DNA of 64,000 bases from Prorocentrum cordatum (taxonomy: Eukaryota > Sar > Dinophyceae > Prorocentrales > Prorocentraceae): NCBI GenBank assembly GCA_963575745.1, contig CAUYUJ010014763.1:1-64000 (forward strand). Direction: 5' to 3'. Below the pieces are notes generated by a model. That model made no database searches. It saw only the letters and a list, made by a program, of their open reading frames with translations, and was not told the DNA's origin. Position numbers and translations under genes: made by a program. Positions 10,108 through 19,660 of the stretch are shown here, piece after piece (the stretch's first letter is position 1; each line of letters begins with the position of its first letter).

Positions 10108-10332
10108 AAGAAAAGGAGGAGGAGGAGGAGGTGCAGGAGGATGACGAGGAAGAGGAGGAGGAGGAGGAGGAGGAGGAAAAGGAGGAAAAGGAGGAGGAGG
10201 AGGAGGAGGAAAAGGAGGAAAAGGAGGAGGAGGAGGAGGAGGAGGAGGAGGAGGAGAGGAGGAGGAGGAGGAGGAGAGGAGGAGGAGGAGGAGGAGGAGG
10301 AGGAGGAGGAGGAGGAGGAGGAGGAGGAGGAG
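10108..10332 (+). repeat. (GGA)n microsatellite, 3' flank of LINE-1
   Basis: About 220 bp of GGA/GAG triplets with occasional AAAA interruptions begin about 40 bp after the ORF2 stop. No poly(A) tail separates the LINE from the tract. Confidence 0.95.
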
Positions 10333-10690
10333 GGAGCGCGGAGGGGACAAAGGGGAGGGGCACGAAGGGATGCAGGAGGGCAGGAAGGGGAGGCCCTCGC
10401 GGGTTTTTCGGTGGCCCTCCGAATCCTGTCGGACGCGCTCGGACGGACGTGGGAAACGCTCCAGTCGGGGATGGACAGACCCCCCTTTAGTAAAACGTGG
10501 TTTAGTGAAAACGACCTGAGGCCCAAACCTGGCGGGCGCAAGCCTGGAAAATAACGGCCACCGCGCCCTCTCGAGAACCGAAAACGGACAATTCACTAAT
10601 CGACGTGTCACTGTTGGGGGTTCTGTCCACCCCCGATCCAGATTGGCGGCGCGCAGAGGGGGTGTGGGGAGGGGGGGAGGCTTCTTCGAA
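10333..10690. other. Intergenic, no gene recognised
   Basis: GC-rich sequence without a convincing coding frame. A TAGTAAAACGTGGTTTAGTG phrase near 10488-10507 is locally AT-richer. Nothing else is seen. Confidence 0.5.
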
Positions 10691-10763
10691 GCACCCTGCT
10701 TCTTAGAAGGCCCCGGCCTTACGTCTATAGGTAAGGCCCGCGCCTTCTAAGAAGCAGGGGTGC
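10691..10763. other. Long hairpin containing CTTCTTAGAAG
   Basis: The arms GCACCCTGCTTCTTAGAAGG and GGTAAGG..CTTCTAAGAAGC..GGGTGC pair over about 32 bp with few mismatches, around a short GTCTATA loop. The arms contain the TTCT-AGAA palindrome that recurs at 19.34-19.49 and 20.53-20.60 kb. Confidence 0.8.
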
Positions 10764-12200
10764 TTCTAAGCAGCCTTCCCCCCTCGACCTACCCCTCTTC
10801 TGCGCGTGGCCGAACAGAGGCTCCTGGAGGCTTCCCGAAACTTCTGGCGGCGGGGGCGGCGGGGGAAGAGGGCCCAGAGTGTCAGGGAACACGCGGGAAA
10901 ATGCTGCCCCCTCGACCGTCCCCAGGAAGCAGGCCCCACATAGAGGGCAACGACAAGGGGAGCCTGGCCTGGCAAAGGGGGGAAGCATCAACCTGGAATC
11001 GGCGATCCATCGCCCATAGATCGGCGATAGGCTCCCGATAGTAGGGAGCCCACAAAGGACGTACGCGCCCAACTATGTACTATGTACATGAACATGGCCC
11101 CATGACCCGCGAGACTTGCCGCGTGATGCGAACATTCGCGCAACACGAACTCTCGAAACCAGCATGGATTCATGTACGTGTACGTCCTTCTTTCGCTCTC
11201 AAGATAGCGAATCCGCGCGTTCCTGGGCGATGCCTTGGCGGGTTGGGGCTAACGGGCCCTTCTCGGCGATGCCTGGGCGGTCGGGGGTCGCTGCGTCCCC
11301 CCCGTGAGGCTGTCATCCCCTCTCGCTGCCCCTGCGGAGCAGAGGAGGAGGGCCATAACGGAACCACACCGGCGCGGGTCGCGGACACCCGGCCCGGCCG
11401 TCTCTGGAACCCCTGGGCAGGGTGGTGCTGGCCTAGCTAGGCCAGAGTCCACAAGTCATCCGACACGCTCCAGTGCCAGGCCGAGGAAAAGACTGCGCAA
11501 TCACAGCTCCAGAGCTCTTTGTAGTTTCACGGAACGCCTGGGCAGGGTGGTGCAGGCCTCTCTTGGGGACCCCCGCCCTCCGACGACTCGACTCGTTCTG
11601 GTCGCTGGCCCCCAGACCTCTTCCGACCCCTTCCCGCAGGCACTGGCTTTCTATCCTTGGTCGCCTCCCTGGCGGCCGGGGAGCCTGGGGAGGGCGCCAG
11701 GCGGCCGAAAGCGGCGGAACACCTCAGGACGCCTTTCCAGCAGGGCCCCCTGCCCTGACCTCCGACGTCACGATTTTCTGGCAGCGTGGAACGTTAAGGT
11801 TCAGACCACGACTTCGAGACAAGGTTTTCCACCCTGAGTCGTTCTGACGGTCCCCAGGCCCAATCAGGGTCCCCAGAATTCGGAGACGGCCAAAAATTGC
11901 CCGTCGTGTTTTTAACGACGCGAGAAAGTCTGGGCTTGAATGGTGCTGAATTCCGCCGCCCTCTGCCGAGCTTCTGCCAGCGAAGCCGCCCTCGTTTCAA
12001 TTCGAACGCACGGCTTCCGCAGGTCTCCCCGCCCGCCGAAGAGCGATGGGTCATCCCTGTTGTCTTATCGACGCCAAGGCCCTCTGGAGCGCCGCGTCCG
12101 ACCTTCCAGCCCGGGAGCTCTGCTTAGACTGCTTGCCATCTGTTTTTGCTGTTCTGTTGGGAAGGCGGGTCTGCGACAGGTCTGCGCGATCAGCGTCCGC
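10764..12200. other. Intergenic, no gene recognised
   Basis: Scattered short palindromes such as ATCGGCGATCCATCGCC near 11000 and repeated phrases such as CTGGGCAGGGTGGTG(C/G) (11413, 11538) occur. The plus-strand frames past 11940 are shadows of the leucine-rich-repeat gene on the other strand. Confidence 0.6.
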
Positions 12201-13307
12201 TCAACTCTCGTCCTCGCCGTCCTCGCCGCCGCCCTCGACAGCGGCCGCCGCCCCCGCCTCCGCCGCCGCCGCCTCGCGCTCCGCCGCCTCGCGCTCCGCC
12301 GCCTCCGCCGCCGCTGCCTCCGCCGCCTCCGCCGCCTCTGCTGCCGCCGCCTCCGCCGCCTCCGCCGCCTCTCGCTCCGCCTGCTCGCGCGCCTCGGCCT
12401 CCTCCCTCTCCTTCTGCAGCTTCATCTCCACGAGCTCCTGGGCCCGGTCCCTAGCCGCGTCCCGGTCCTCCCTGGTGACGTCCTCGTCGTCGACCTGGCG
12501 CAGCGACGGGGCGCACACCAGCGCCTCGACCTTCGTGTTGTCGCCGCACGTGTCCGCCATCGGGGTGCCCGAGAGCTGCAGCGACTGAAGCCGCGGCGTG
12601 TCGGTGCCCAGGCGCCTGAGCTCTGGAAGCTGAGGGTCCTCCGCGTCGAACTGATTCCCCTGGAGGTTCAGGGCGGTCAGCAGCGGTGCCCCCCCTACAT
12701 ACTCCAGGCTGGCCAGCTGATTGCTGCTGGCATCCAGGCTCTCCAGGCGCGGTGTGGTCAGCCCCTCGAGCGAGGTCAACTGGTTGCCGGAAATGTTCAG
12801 CGCCTTCAGGCTCCCCAGCTCGCCCATGCCCTTGAGATTGGTTAGCTGGTTTCCCTGGAGCTCGAGCTGCTCCATAGTCTGATGACCACCGAAGCCCTCC
12901 AGAGACGTTATGGCATTCGCCGACAAGTTCAAGAACCTGAGAGAGGTCAGGGTAGCCAGTGGCAATACCGCGTCAAGCTTATTCGAGGACAGGTTCAGCT
13001 TCTGACACCAAGGCAGTTCGGCCGTCTGCATGCACTTCAAGGATGTGATGTCGTTGCTGTCAATCTCCAGCGACAGAAGGTAAGGCAGCTTCGTGACCGC
13101 AGTCACCTCGGTGAGCCTGTTAGACGAGAGCACAATGTGCTGCAACTGCTTGTAGTCCCCAACCTTGCTGCCCAGATCGGTGAGCTCCTTGTTGGAGCAG
13201 TCCAACCTGGCGTATGCAAATCGGCCGTCCGCCGACTGTTTTATCTGCGACAGGCACTCACAGAGGACCTCGTCCGTGAGAGGCTGAGACGCGCTCTCGT
13301 CCCCCAT
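12201..13307 (-). CDS. LRRC23-like leucine-rich repeat protein, intronless retrogene
   Basis: The 368-aa frame starts at ATG 13307 (MGDESASQPL); an in-frame GTG at 13346 also exists but the ATG is the better start. PLTDEVL and the following helix match the N-terminus of LRRC23, a radial-spoke protein of cilia and flagella. About nine LRRs follow (residues 30-235) with cores such as LQHIVLSSNRL, LRFLNLSANAI and LKALNISGNQL. The cap near residues 240-275 has ALVCAPSLRQVDDEDVTREDRD, matching the family's LRR-cap ending. The C-terminus is an Ala/Glu coiled coil with an acidic tail. Length fits the family (about 340-380). It has no intron, stop or frameshift. A DinoSL relic lies 64 bp upstream, so the copy likely arose from mRNA. 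Confidence 0.9.
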   Translation of the reverse strand: MGDESASQPLTDEVLCECLSQIKQSADGRFAYARLDCSNKELTDLGSKVGDYKQLQHIVLSSNRLTEVTAVTKLPYLLSLEIDSNDITSLKCMQTAELPWCQKLNLSSNKLDAVLPLATLTSLRFLNLSANAITSLEGFGGHQTMEQLELQGNQLTNLKGMGELGSLKALNISGNQLTSLEGLTTPRLESLDASSNQLASLEYVGGAPLLTALNLQGNQFDAEDPQLPELRRLGTDTPRLQSLQLSGTPMADTCGDNTKVEALVCAPSLRQVDDEDVTREDRDAARDRAQELVEMKLQKEREEAEAREQAEREAAEAAEAAAAEAAEAAEAAAAEAAEREAAEREAAAAEAGAAAAVEGGGEDGEDES

Positions 13308-13371
13308 GTCGCCCTGCTGCGCACCGCCCGGAGTGCCCGCCTGCACCGCAAATGGGCCAGCGAGGAGACTC

Positions 13372-13392
13372 CCTGAGCCAAAATGGCTACGG
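13372..13392 (-). other. DinoSL relic upstream of LRRC23-like gene
   Basis: On the minus strand 20 of 21 bases match the spliced leader, from CCGTAGCC through ATTTTGG to GGCTCAgG; the single difference is one A replaced by G near the 3' end. It lies 64 bp before the ATG and in the same direction as the gene, where the leader would sit in the mature mRNA. By my estimate, assuming equal base frequencies, such a match is expected about 2 in a million windows of this size. Confidence 0.95.
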
Positions 13393-13789
13393 TGGGGGCG
13401 TTCGTTAAGGACGGTGCCCAGGAGGCTTCAGACCCTGGGTTCCTTATCTTATGAGGGCGGCGGTGATATTCATGTCCAGTTCACAATTGGAAATCAGCCA
13501 GCTTCCAGACCCTGGTTTCCTCGTCCAGCGATTCCTTATCCAATGCCCTCACCGTGCGTAATCGTGGACTGCATGTGCCCACGGTGTGACTCCTCCGGAC
13601 CTCCGATGCCGACTCGTTCCATCCTGACGCAACGGCGCGCTCACGCCGTCCAGATGAGATGCCGCTCCCGAACCCATCGGCCCTGGGGGCCATCAACTAC
13701 GCATCCGGGCCCCCCAGGGAGGAGGCCGGGAGGTCTGTCCGCCGCGGACTTCTAGTTCCTTAGAGGCCTCTCGGACGGGGTCGGAGGAT
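13393..13789. other. Intergenic, no gene recognised
   Basis: Nothing recognisable apart from the closing phrase AGAGGCCTCTCGGACGGGGTCGGAGGATC (13764-13792, given here in words as AGAGGCC..GACGGGGTCGGAGGATC), which recurs inverted near 45568-45612 and seems to bound the iteron repeat below. Confidence 0.5.
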
Positions 13790-13925
13790 CACGTCGCATC
13801 GCCGATGCATCGGCGGTGCATCGGCGATGCGTCGGCGACGTCGGCGCTGCATCGGCGACGTCGGCGTGAAGAGTGTCGGCCTCCACATCGCGCCGCAACG
13901 CTGATGCATCGGCGACGCGACGCGT
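13790..13925. repeat. CATCGGCG(A/G)TG iteron cluster
   Basis: About ten overlapping units such as CATCGGCGATG, CGTCGGCGACG and CATCGGCGACG lie in direct and inverted order. A related cluster in opposite orientation lies at 45.30-45.57 kb, and looser versions lie at 11.0 and 16.6 kb. Confidence 0.8.
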
Positions 13926-13945
13926 TTGTTTCTGTATGGGGACTT

Positions 13946-14957
13946 CCTTGGACCCAACCACGCTAGAACAGTCCGACGAAGAAGAGGCAAGGGAAGAGGA
14001 ATAGAGAGATAGTTGGAGGCGGCTGGGGGACCTGAACTGGATGGGCCCCGAAAATCAAGAGGGGATGAAAGTAACTCCGCTCAAAATCGCTCCCCGGACC
14101 CCTCCCGGGGCCCGTCAGATGCTGATGTTCACCCCAGATCTGTTCTTGACGGTCCCAGGGCCCGAAAACGGCCCCCAGAGACCGAAAGAGGCAGCAACAA
14201 AAACTGTCCGAACCAAGCGCCTCAAACCTCTTCCTTTCCTTCCCCCTGCTCACTGCTCACCAGAACAAGTGCTGAGCCACCTCAGACCTCCAGCCGGCGC
14301 CAAAGAGCGAGAGGGAGCGAGAGAGGGGGAGGCGCGCTGCCGACGCGGCGCGATCCTCTGACCCCACCTCCTCGTACCCCATCTGGGAGGCCTGGATCTG
14401 CAACAGGCGTTCTGTTGCTCGCATCGTACTTAAGGACCACCTCCCAGAAATAACTTCGAGCACCCCGAAAAGTATCGAAACAGTGTCAAACGAGTATCGC
14501 CTCCCAGAGCCCGACACGTGAAAACCTTTCAGTTTAGGTGAGGAGGGGGAGGAGAAGGGAAGAAGGGAAGGAGGGAAGGAGGGAAGGAGGGAAGGAGGTT
14601 GTAACATCATAGAACAAGCGAAGAGCAGGCATCCTCGGACGCCGTGGCCGCCCCGACCGTGCCCCCCCACATCGGGGGGCTTCTCCCGGGCGCAGGGGGG
14701 GGGGCCAACAGGAAAGGCAGCGGTGGGCCTATAGGCCACGGCGTGCGCGGCGTGCCCCGTACAGCTGACTTGGGGTCGGGGCCGAGTTGACGACCGCTCT
14801 GGGCGTTTCTGCAGACGTGCGCCGTCTTAGCCACTGGGCTGGACTCGACCCCCCACGGGGGACTTCCCAGGCGCGGAGAGGCCTCAAGGGAAAGGACCTC
14901 TCTCCGACGCGGTGGGCCTCTTCCACGGCGTGCGCGGCGTGCTCCCCCCCCCCAGGC
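13946..14957. other. Intergenic; GGGAAGGA tandem tract inside
   Basis: No gene recognised. A tract of GGGAAGGA-type units lies at 14553-14600. GCGTGCGCGGCGTGC recurs at about 14742 and 14929 next to GTGGGCCT, hinting at a small duplicated segment. Confidence 0.5.
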
Positions 14958-15126
14958 TCAGGTCGGGCACGCCCCCCTTCACCCTACAGGCAGATTTTGG
15001 AGGAAAACTGTTCGAAAATTGTCAAAACGTATTCTAAACTAGTCAAAACCTAATCGAAACGTCGTCCCCATACTATTTCTGTACTCTTTGTGAATACTCC
15101 TCGTGCAGAGGGACGTGCCCGACTGA
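14958..15126. mobile_element. Small TIR element of the GTCGGGCAtGTCCC family (copy 1)
   Basis: The left end reads GGTCGGGCACGCCCCCC..CTACAGGC and the right end reads GCAGAGGGACGTGCCCGACT, which are near reverse complements. The interior contains GATTTTGGAGGA and an AT-rich stretch with ATACTCCTCGTGCAG. Related copies are at 19661-20177 and 45010-45223. It has no coding capacity, so it is MITE-like. Confidence 0.7.
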
Positions 15127-15292
15127 ACCCTAGGCGCGCGACCCCGTCCCTCAAATCCTGGCGTTGCAATTTTGTTCACGGCGGGCGTTTCTGCCCAGCT
15201 TCGGGCCCCATGATCCTCACAGAGCGATCGAGCTCGAAAGATGGCGCCGAAAGATGGGGCATCTGGGAATCCAGTCGTGCTTCTGACTACCT

Positions 15293-15453
15293 ACCAGACC
15301 ACCCCAACCCAACCCGAAGACCCGAATTTGACCCGAGTTTCGGGTTGGGGGGGGTACGGGTTCCATGTTTTTTTCAGTGTTCCCCAACCGCCCCCCAACT
15401 GGAAATGGAGGGCAAATCGAGTTCTTCGGGTTGGGTTGGGGTGGTTTGGTGGG
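15293..15453. mobile_element. Foldback element with CCACCCCAACCCAACCCGAA arms
   Basis: The left arm begins ACCAGACCACCCCAACCCAA and continues CCCGAAGA. The right arm is its near reverse complement, ending GGTTGGGGTGGTTTGGTGG. The arms are about 35 bp, around a core of about 90 bp. The frames across it are chance readings of the arms. Confidence 0.75.
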
Positions 15454-16127
15454 TGGTGACAAGTATGCTGCAACGCCAGATCTCAAGCACCCCCCCTCGA
15501 TGCCCAGCTCTGCGCGCCGCGGGCCGCTCTCACAACGGCTCCGGACTCCGAGGAAAGAGGTCCCCAGAGGCCGAGATCACAGGGCGGACGATGAGCAGCA
15601 GTTCGCATCTGTCTGTTCCAAGAAGCCCCTCTCAACGAGAGCTGCACGGCATCTCGACAGGGCAGCCGCCACCGCGCAACACTGAGAAGCCGAGGAGGAG
15701 GGAGGCCCGCATGAGCGCCAGAGACAAGTGGGCGGCGCGCGGTTGCCAAGCTTGGCAGCCACACCTCGCGGCGGCCAACTCTGGCAACAACGCTGCCACA
15801 CTTTTGAGGGGCAACGATGAGGCAAAACTAAGACCAAGACAAGATGGGGCCCGGAAAAAAAAGGGCGGTTCTGGGGAATACGGGACTACCCACTGGCCGG
15901 AAGAAGGATTCGCCGGCCTAACGGGCCAGAGGCGTGGTAAGATCTCGGTAACTGGTCAACAATATTCTACTTCGCGCGCGCGGGGCGGCCCCTGGGGGCC
16001 TCCGGGCGAAAAGTACCCCGGCCAGGTCCCGGCAGGTCCGGGTCAGAGATGCCAGACCGGGCAATTTTTCGACACCCCTCACGAGGATCGTGGCCTCCGA
16101 GGGGGGAGCCGCATTCGACTACACACC
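15454..16127. other. Intergenic, no gene recognised
   Basis: The frame from 15090 to 16259 is open but low-complexity and runs through the foldback and CCCAAGAGG repeats, so I do not accept it as a gene. The phrase AAGACAAGATGGGGCCC(G/T)GAAAAA occurs near 15837 and again near 16459, a small dispersed duplication. Confidence 0.5.
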
Positions 16128-16255
16128 CTCCCGCCCCAAGAGGCCCCCAAGAGCCCCCCAAGAGGCCCTGGGGGCCCCAAGACGCCGCCAAGGAGCCCCA
16201 AGAGACTCCCAAGAGGTCCCCAAGAGGCCCTACAGAGGGCTCCAGGGCCGGCGGA
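16128..16255 (+). repeat. Degenerate CCCCAAGAGGCCC repeats
   Basis: Units of about 12-15 bp around CCCCAAGA(G/C)GCCC follow one another with heavy variation. The same repeat type recurs at 17.64-17.83, 23.05-23.91, 25.75-26.08 and, in opposite orientation, 46.14-46.61 kb. Confidence 0.75.
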
Positions 16256-17164
16256 ATGATCGAAGCGATAAGTTATAGAAACATGAAATAGGAAGGCGCT
16301 GAAAAAGGATTGGGTGTCCGCCCGCCCCCCAAAGAGAACGGAGAAAGTGAACCACTCGATCATATAAGTTGGAAGGCGCTTAAAGTAGATTGGTGGAAGA
16401 TTGGGATCCCAAGATACCTACCTTCAACGACCGATGGGTAAGTCAAAACGAAACACAAGACAAGATGGGGCCCTGAAAAATCGGCGCGGCCCTGGGGAAT
16501 GAGCATCGGGCGCCCGCGGTCGCTCCGCAGCGCTCTGAGACCTTCCCGGCTCTGGAACGACGTGTCCCGGTCCTAGCCCCGCCTGGGATGCGGGGGGGAC
16601 CGGCTCAGGGGGGAAACATCGACCCCGACTCGGCGATACATCACCGATGGATCGGCGGAAGGCCCCCGATGGCGAAGCAACGCAGAGTCTTTCTGGGCAG
16701 GGTGGGCTGTCGGACCCCTGCCGGCGATGAATAGGCGATCGGGGGTCGACGCTTCCCCTCCCGAGCCTATCCACAGCTAGTTCGTTGCCCCTGGCTCTCG
16801 GGCAATGGCTCGGGCCTCTGGCAGCCGTTCAGGACGCTTCCGGCACCCCTGGAACGCTCTCGACGAGGCGCAGCTGATGGAAACCGCCAGGGGCCCCGAG
16901 AACTTCCGAAAACTCCCTCCATGAGCCTATCCCCCCTTGCGCTTGCGTGGCCTGGGCTCGCTTGTGGAGTCCCCTTTCCCATCAGTTGGGACGCGGCGGC
17001 GATCGCAATCTGTGTCTGTGCTGTTTCTTCTTCCTCTGCGGCGGCCTACTGAACAGCTTCTGCACATCCAGAGGGAGCAGAGCTGAACGTTTCTGTTGGC
17101 AGCCTCCGCAGGAAGCTAACTGCTCCTCAGCTTCCCCCTTCGTCGGGGCCCCAAACCCTGGCGA
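16256..17164. other. Intergenic, no gene recognised
   Basis: AAGGCGCTgAAAaAGgATTGG occurs near 16293 and again near 16374 (with T AAAGTAG), a short imperfect duplication about 81 bp apart. ATCGGCGATACATCACCGATGGATCGGCGG near 16633 belongs to the iteron type. No gene is seen. Confidence 0.5.
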
Positions 17165-17220
17165 TGACGGACCGCGCGGTGACCTCGAACCCCCAAAAGA
17201 TCTCACTGCGCGGTCCGTCA
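17165..17220. other. Hairpin with GGACCGCGCGGTGA arms
   Basis: TGACGGACCGCGCGGTGA (17165-17182) pairs with TCACTGCGCGGTCCGTCA (17203-17220), 17 of 18 positions, around a 20-nt loop. A related hairpin with the same following sequence (GGAGGCCCCGG..CCCGAG) lies at 52019-52074. Confidence 0.85.
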
Positions 17221-18674
17221 CCGCACGGTGCTGGGACCTTGGAGGCCCCGGTCGCCCGAGAGGTCCTCGGAGCACGACCCGAGCCCCAAGACCGAGGGTG
17301 ACCCCGACTCCCCACTGACTCACCACGCGGTGCGGCCACCACACCGCTTGGGGGCCCCCGACCTTCGCCCACACGAAGGAGGGACCCTAGGCAGCGAGTG
17401 ACCTTTGGTGCGCGGCTTGAGGGGGCCGCGGGAGGGGCGAATGTCAAGCGCGCCTGCCAGTGCCGGAGGGACCCCTGTGGCCCGCGCCAGAGGTCACTCC
17501 GGCGAAGGGCCACTCCTACGGTCGAGCTGCCGAGGTAAGGAACGCAGCACGGGGAGCGCAGCCCCCCCATCTCGTGGCTCAGAGACGTGTCTGGGCGCAC
17601 GAGGAGGGCTGGAGGAACAGCCGCGACATGGCCCGAGGCAGCTCTCTCCCGAGGCGCTCTCCGAGCGGCCCCCCGAGGCCCCGAGACGGCTCAAGGTCGC
17701 TCCCAAAGCGTCCAAGATAGCCCCTGGGCACCCGGGAGGTTCCCAAGACGCGCCCAGCTTGCCCCAAGAGCGCTCAAGACGGCCCCACGTGACATCCTGA
17801 CGGCCCACGAGACGCCCCAGGAGCCACAAGAGAGCCTCAGGGGGCTCTTCAGGACAGCCTCGCGGGGCCCATTCCTTCGGGGAAACGAGCAGCCCAAGAG
17901 ACGGCCATTCCAGCGTCTTGGCTGCACGTGCACTTCGAGACCTTGCGCCCGCCGAGCCCCTCCCACTCCTGGCGCCTCGGGGGGACGGGGGGCCATCGCC
18001 GTCCCCCCGGCGGGACGCGGGCACACCTCGGGGAGGCGTCGTGGCCGCCTCTCGGCGCGCACGCGGGGGCCCTCCACGGCATGCCCCCCCCCGGCAGCAG
18101 CTCGGCCGTCGTGCTGCCACACAAGCGCCCCGAAGCAGGCAGGACCCAGACAACAACTCACGACGGGGAGCTCTTTGCTGCTCTCGGCCCCTGGGGGCCC
18201 TCACCGGCCCTGGGGCCCGTCCAATAACGGCCCGGAATGAAACACCGGTCCAGGGGAATGGGTCCAGACCGCATGGAGTCGACGTCGCTGAACATTCATG
18301 ACGTCGGGGGTCTGGGAAGGGGCCCGTTTGGCCACGGCGAGCCTCGGCCACGAACGGGTCTCCGACCTATGGTCAGGAGCGGTCGCCCAGCGGGTCGCCG
18401 CGGCCACCTCGGCGACACACTGCGACCTGCAAGCGGGTTGCGTGCCGCTCCGCTCCGCGGGGTGGGGGGCTCGCAAGGGCTCGGGACAAGTGCATAGCTT
18501 GCATAGATTGTCGCGCCGCCGCGTGGTGGGCCAGAAGCGGCGGCCCTACAGGCTAAGCCAAAGTTCACGACCGTAGATCTAATGAACCAGGGTCCCTCCT
18601 GAACCCAGCGGCTCAAACTGGGCCCTGCTTCAGCGTCTCGACCGTATGGAGAGAGCCGTGGCGATCCCGAGAGA
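17221..18674. other. Intergenic; degenerate CAAGACGGCCC repeats at 17640-17830
   Basis: The stretch 17640-17830 repeats units such as GCTCAAGACGGCCC and CCAAGATAGCCCC. Long frames on both strands overlap and contain no domain. A phrase AGGTCACTCCGGC(G/C)AAGGG at about 17491 recurs at 21057. No gene is recognised. Confidence 0.5.
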
Positions 18675-18866
18675 GGAACAAAAACCGGCATACGCATCAC
18701 TTCTCGGAGGTCCGCGCGGATTTCTGAGATCGGCGCTGGGCCCCTCCCTGGCGCGTGGAGCTTGCCAGGGGCGGCGCTGGAGGCGCCGCCAAGGGGGCCC
18801 AGCGCCAATCCGAGGAATCCGCGCGGAGCTCCCAAAGTGCAGAGTCATGCCGATTTCTCTTCTTCG
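18675..18866. mobile_element. Palindromic element, CCGCGCGGATTTCTGAGATCGGCG family (copy 1)
   Basis: The two halves are near reverse complements over about 85 bp each. The inner arms read TCCGCGCGGATTTCTGAG then GGCGCTGGGCCCC on the left, and GGGGGCCCAGCGCC then GGAATCCGCGCGGA on the right, around a GCGC-rich centre. It could form a cruciform or a long RNA hairpin. No coding capacity. Confidence 0.8.
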
Positions 18867-19070
18867 CTTCACCCGTGCTTGCTTGCGCTTCCTCGGCAGT
18901 GCGGAGAGAGCCGTCGAGAGACTCATCGGCCTCGAGCGTATCCCTGCCCCTGAGATCGGCAAGTCCAAGGCGACGGCAATCTTAGGGATGTGCCCTCGGG
19001 AAGTGAGGGCACCCTTAAGATCGGCATCGAGATCGGGTGCTGCCAATCATGGGGATAGGGAATGACATTA

Positions 19071-19278
19071 TAGAACAAGAAAAACTGCATAAACATAAAC
19101 TTTTGGCGCTCCGCACGGATTTCTTGGATCTGCGCCGGCCGCCAGACCCCCCTCCCTGGCGCGCGGAGCGCGCCAGGCGCGGCGCAGGAGGCGCTGCCAG
19201 GGGAGCCCAGGCGCCGATCCAAGAAATCCGCGCGGAACGTCGCAAGGTTATGCTTATAGATGTTTTTCTTGTTCGGGT
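19071..19278. mobile_element. Palindromic element, same family (copy 2)
   Basis: The left end GAACAAGAAAAAC matches the reverse complement of the right end GTTTTTCTTGTTC exactly. The inner arms again read CCGCACGGATTTCTTGGATC and GATCCAAGAAATCCGCGCGG. The flanks share GGGTGCTGCCA(A/G)TC and GATAGGGAATA on both sides (19037-19060 and 19278-19305), in direct orientation, so the target may lie in a local duplication. Confidence 0.85.
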
Positions 19279-19339
19279 GCTGCCAGTCGTAGCGATAGGG
19301 AATAATATGTTTGGCTGCGAGCGAGGGGGGAAGTGAGAA

Positions 19340-19490
19340 GGAGAAGCTCTTCTCAGAAGCAGAAGGCTCGGGAGTCCCCCGGCCTTCTGAGAAGTTTTCG
19401 AAGCCTTCCCCGAAGACACCGAAAACTTCTCAGAAGGCGCGAGGGCTTCTGAGAAGTCCCGCCACCTTCTGAGAAGGCCTTCTCCCTTTC
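19340..19490. repeat. CTTCTGAGAAG palindrome cluster
   Basis: At least six copies of the 11-bp palindrome CTTCTGAGAAG or CTTCTCAGAAG lie within 150 bp, separated by 10-30 bp. Further copies lie at 20530-20600. Each could pair with any other, allowing many alternative stem-loops. Confidence 0.85.
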
Positions 19491-19660
19491 ATTTCCCCCC
19501 CTCGCTCGCGCCGATATGTCTCAAGCTGGCAAGATCCCCCCCCCCCCCCGAAAGAGCGCCCTCCTCTTCCACCTCTGCGCTCGCCGAGGGTCCTGCGTGC
19601 AGGGCCTTCAGGGCCCTCCGCTCCTCGGCGTGCTCCAGCTCGTCCTCCGGACGACGACGA

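Noticed and set aside
11940-12845. 301-codon plus-strand frame
   Set aside because: It is the antisense shadow of the LRRC23-like gene, with low-complexity Arg/Leu composition.
15300-15320. Telomere-like CCAACCCAACCC
   Set aside because: Only two units, and they form one arm of a foldback element.
15090-16259. 389-codon plus-strand frame
   Set aside because: It runs through a foldback element and CCCAAGAGG repeats and shows no domain or coding bias.
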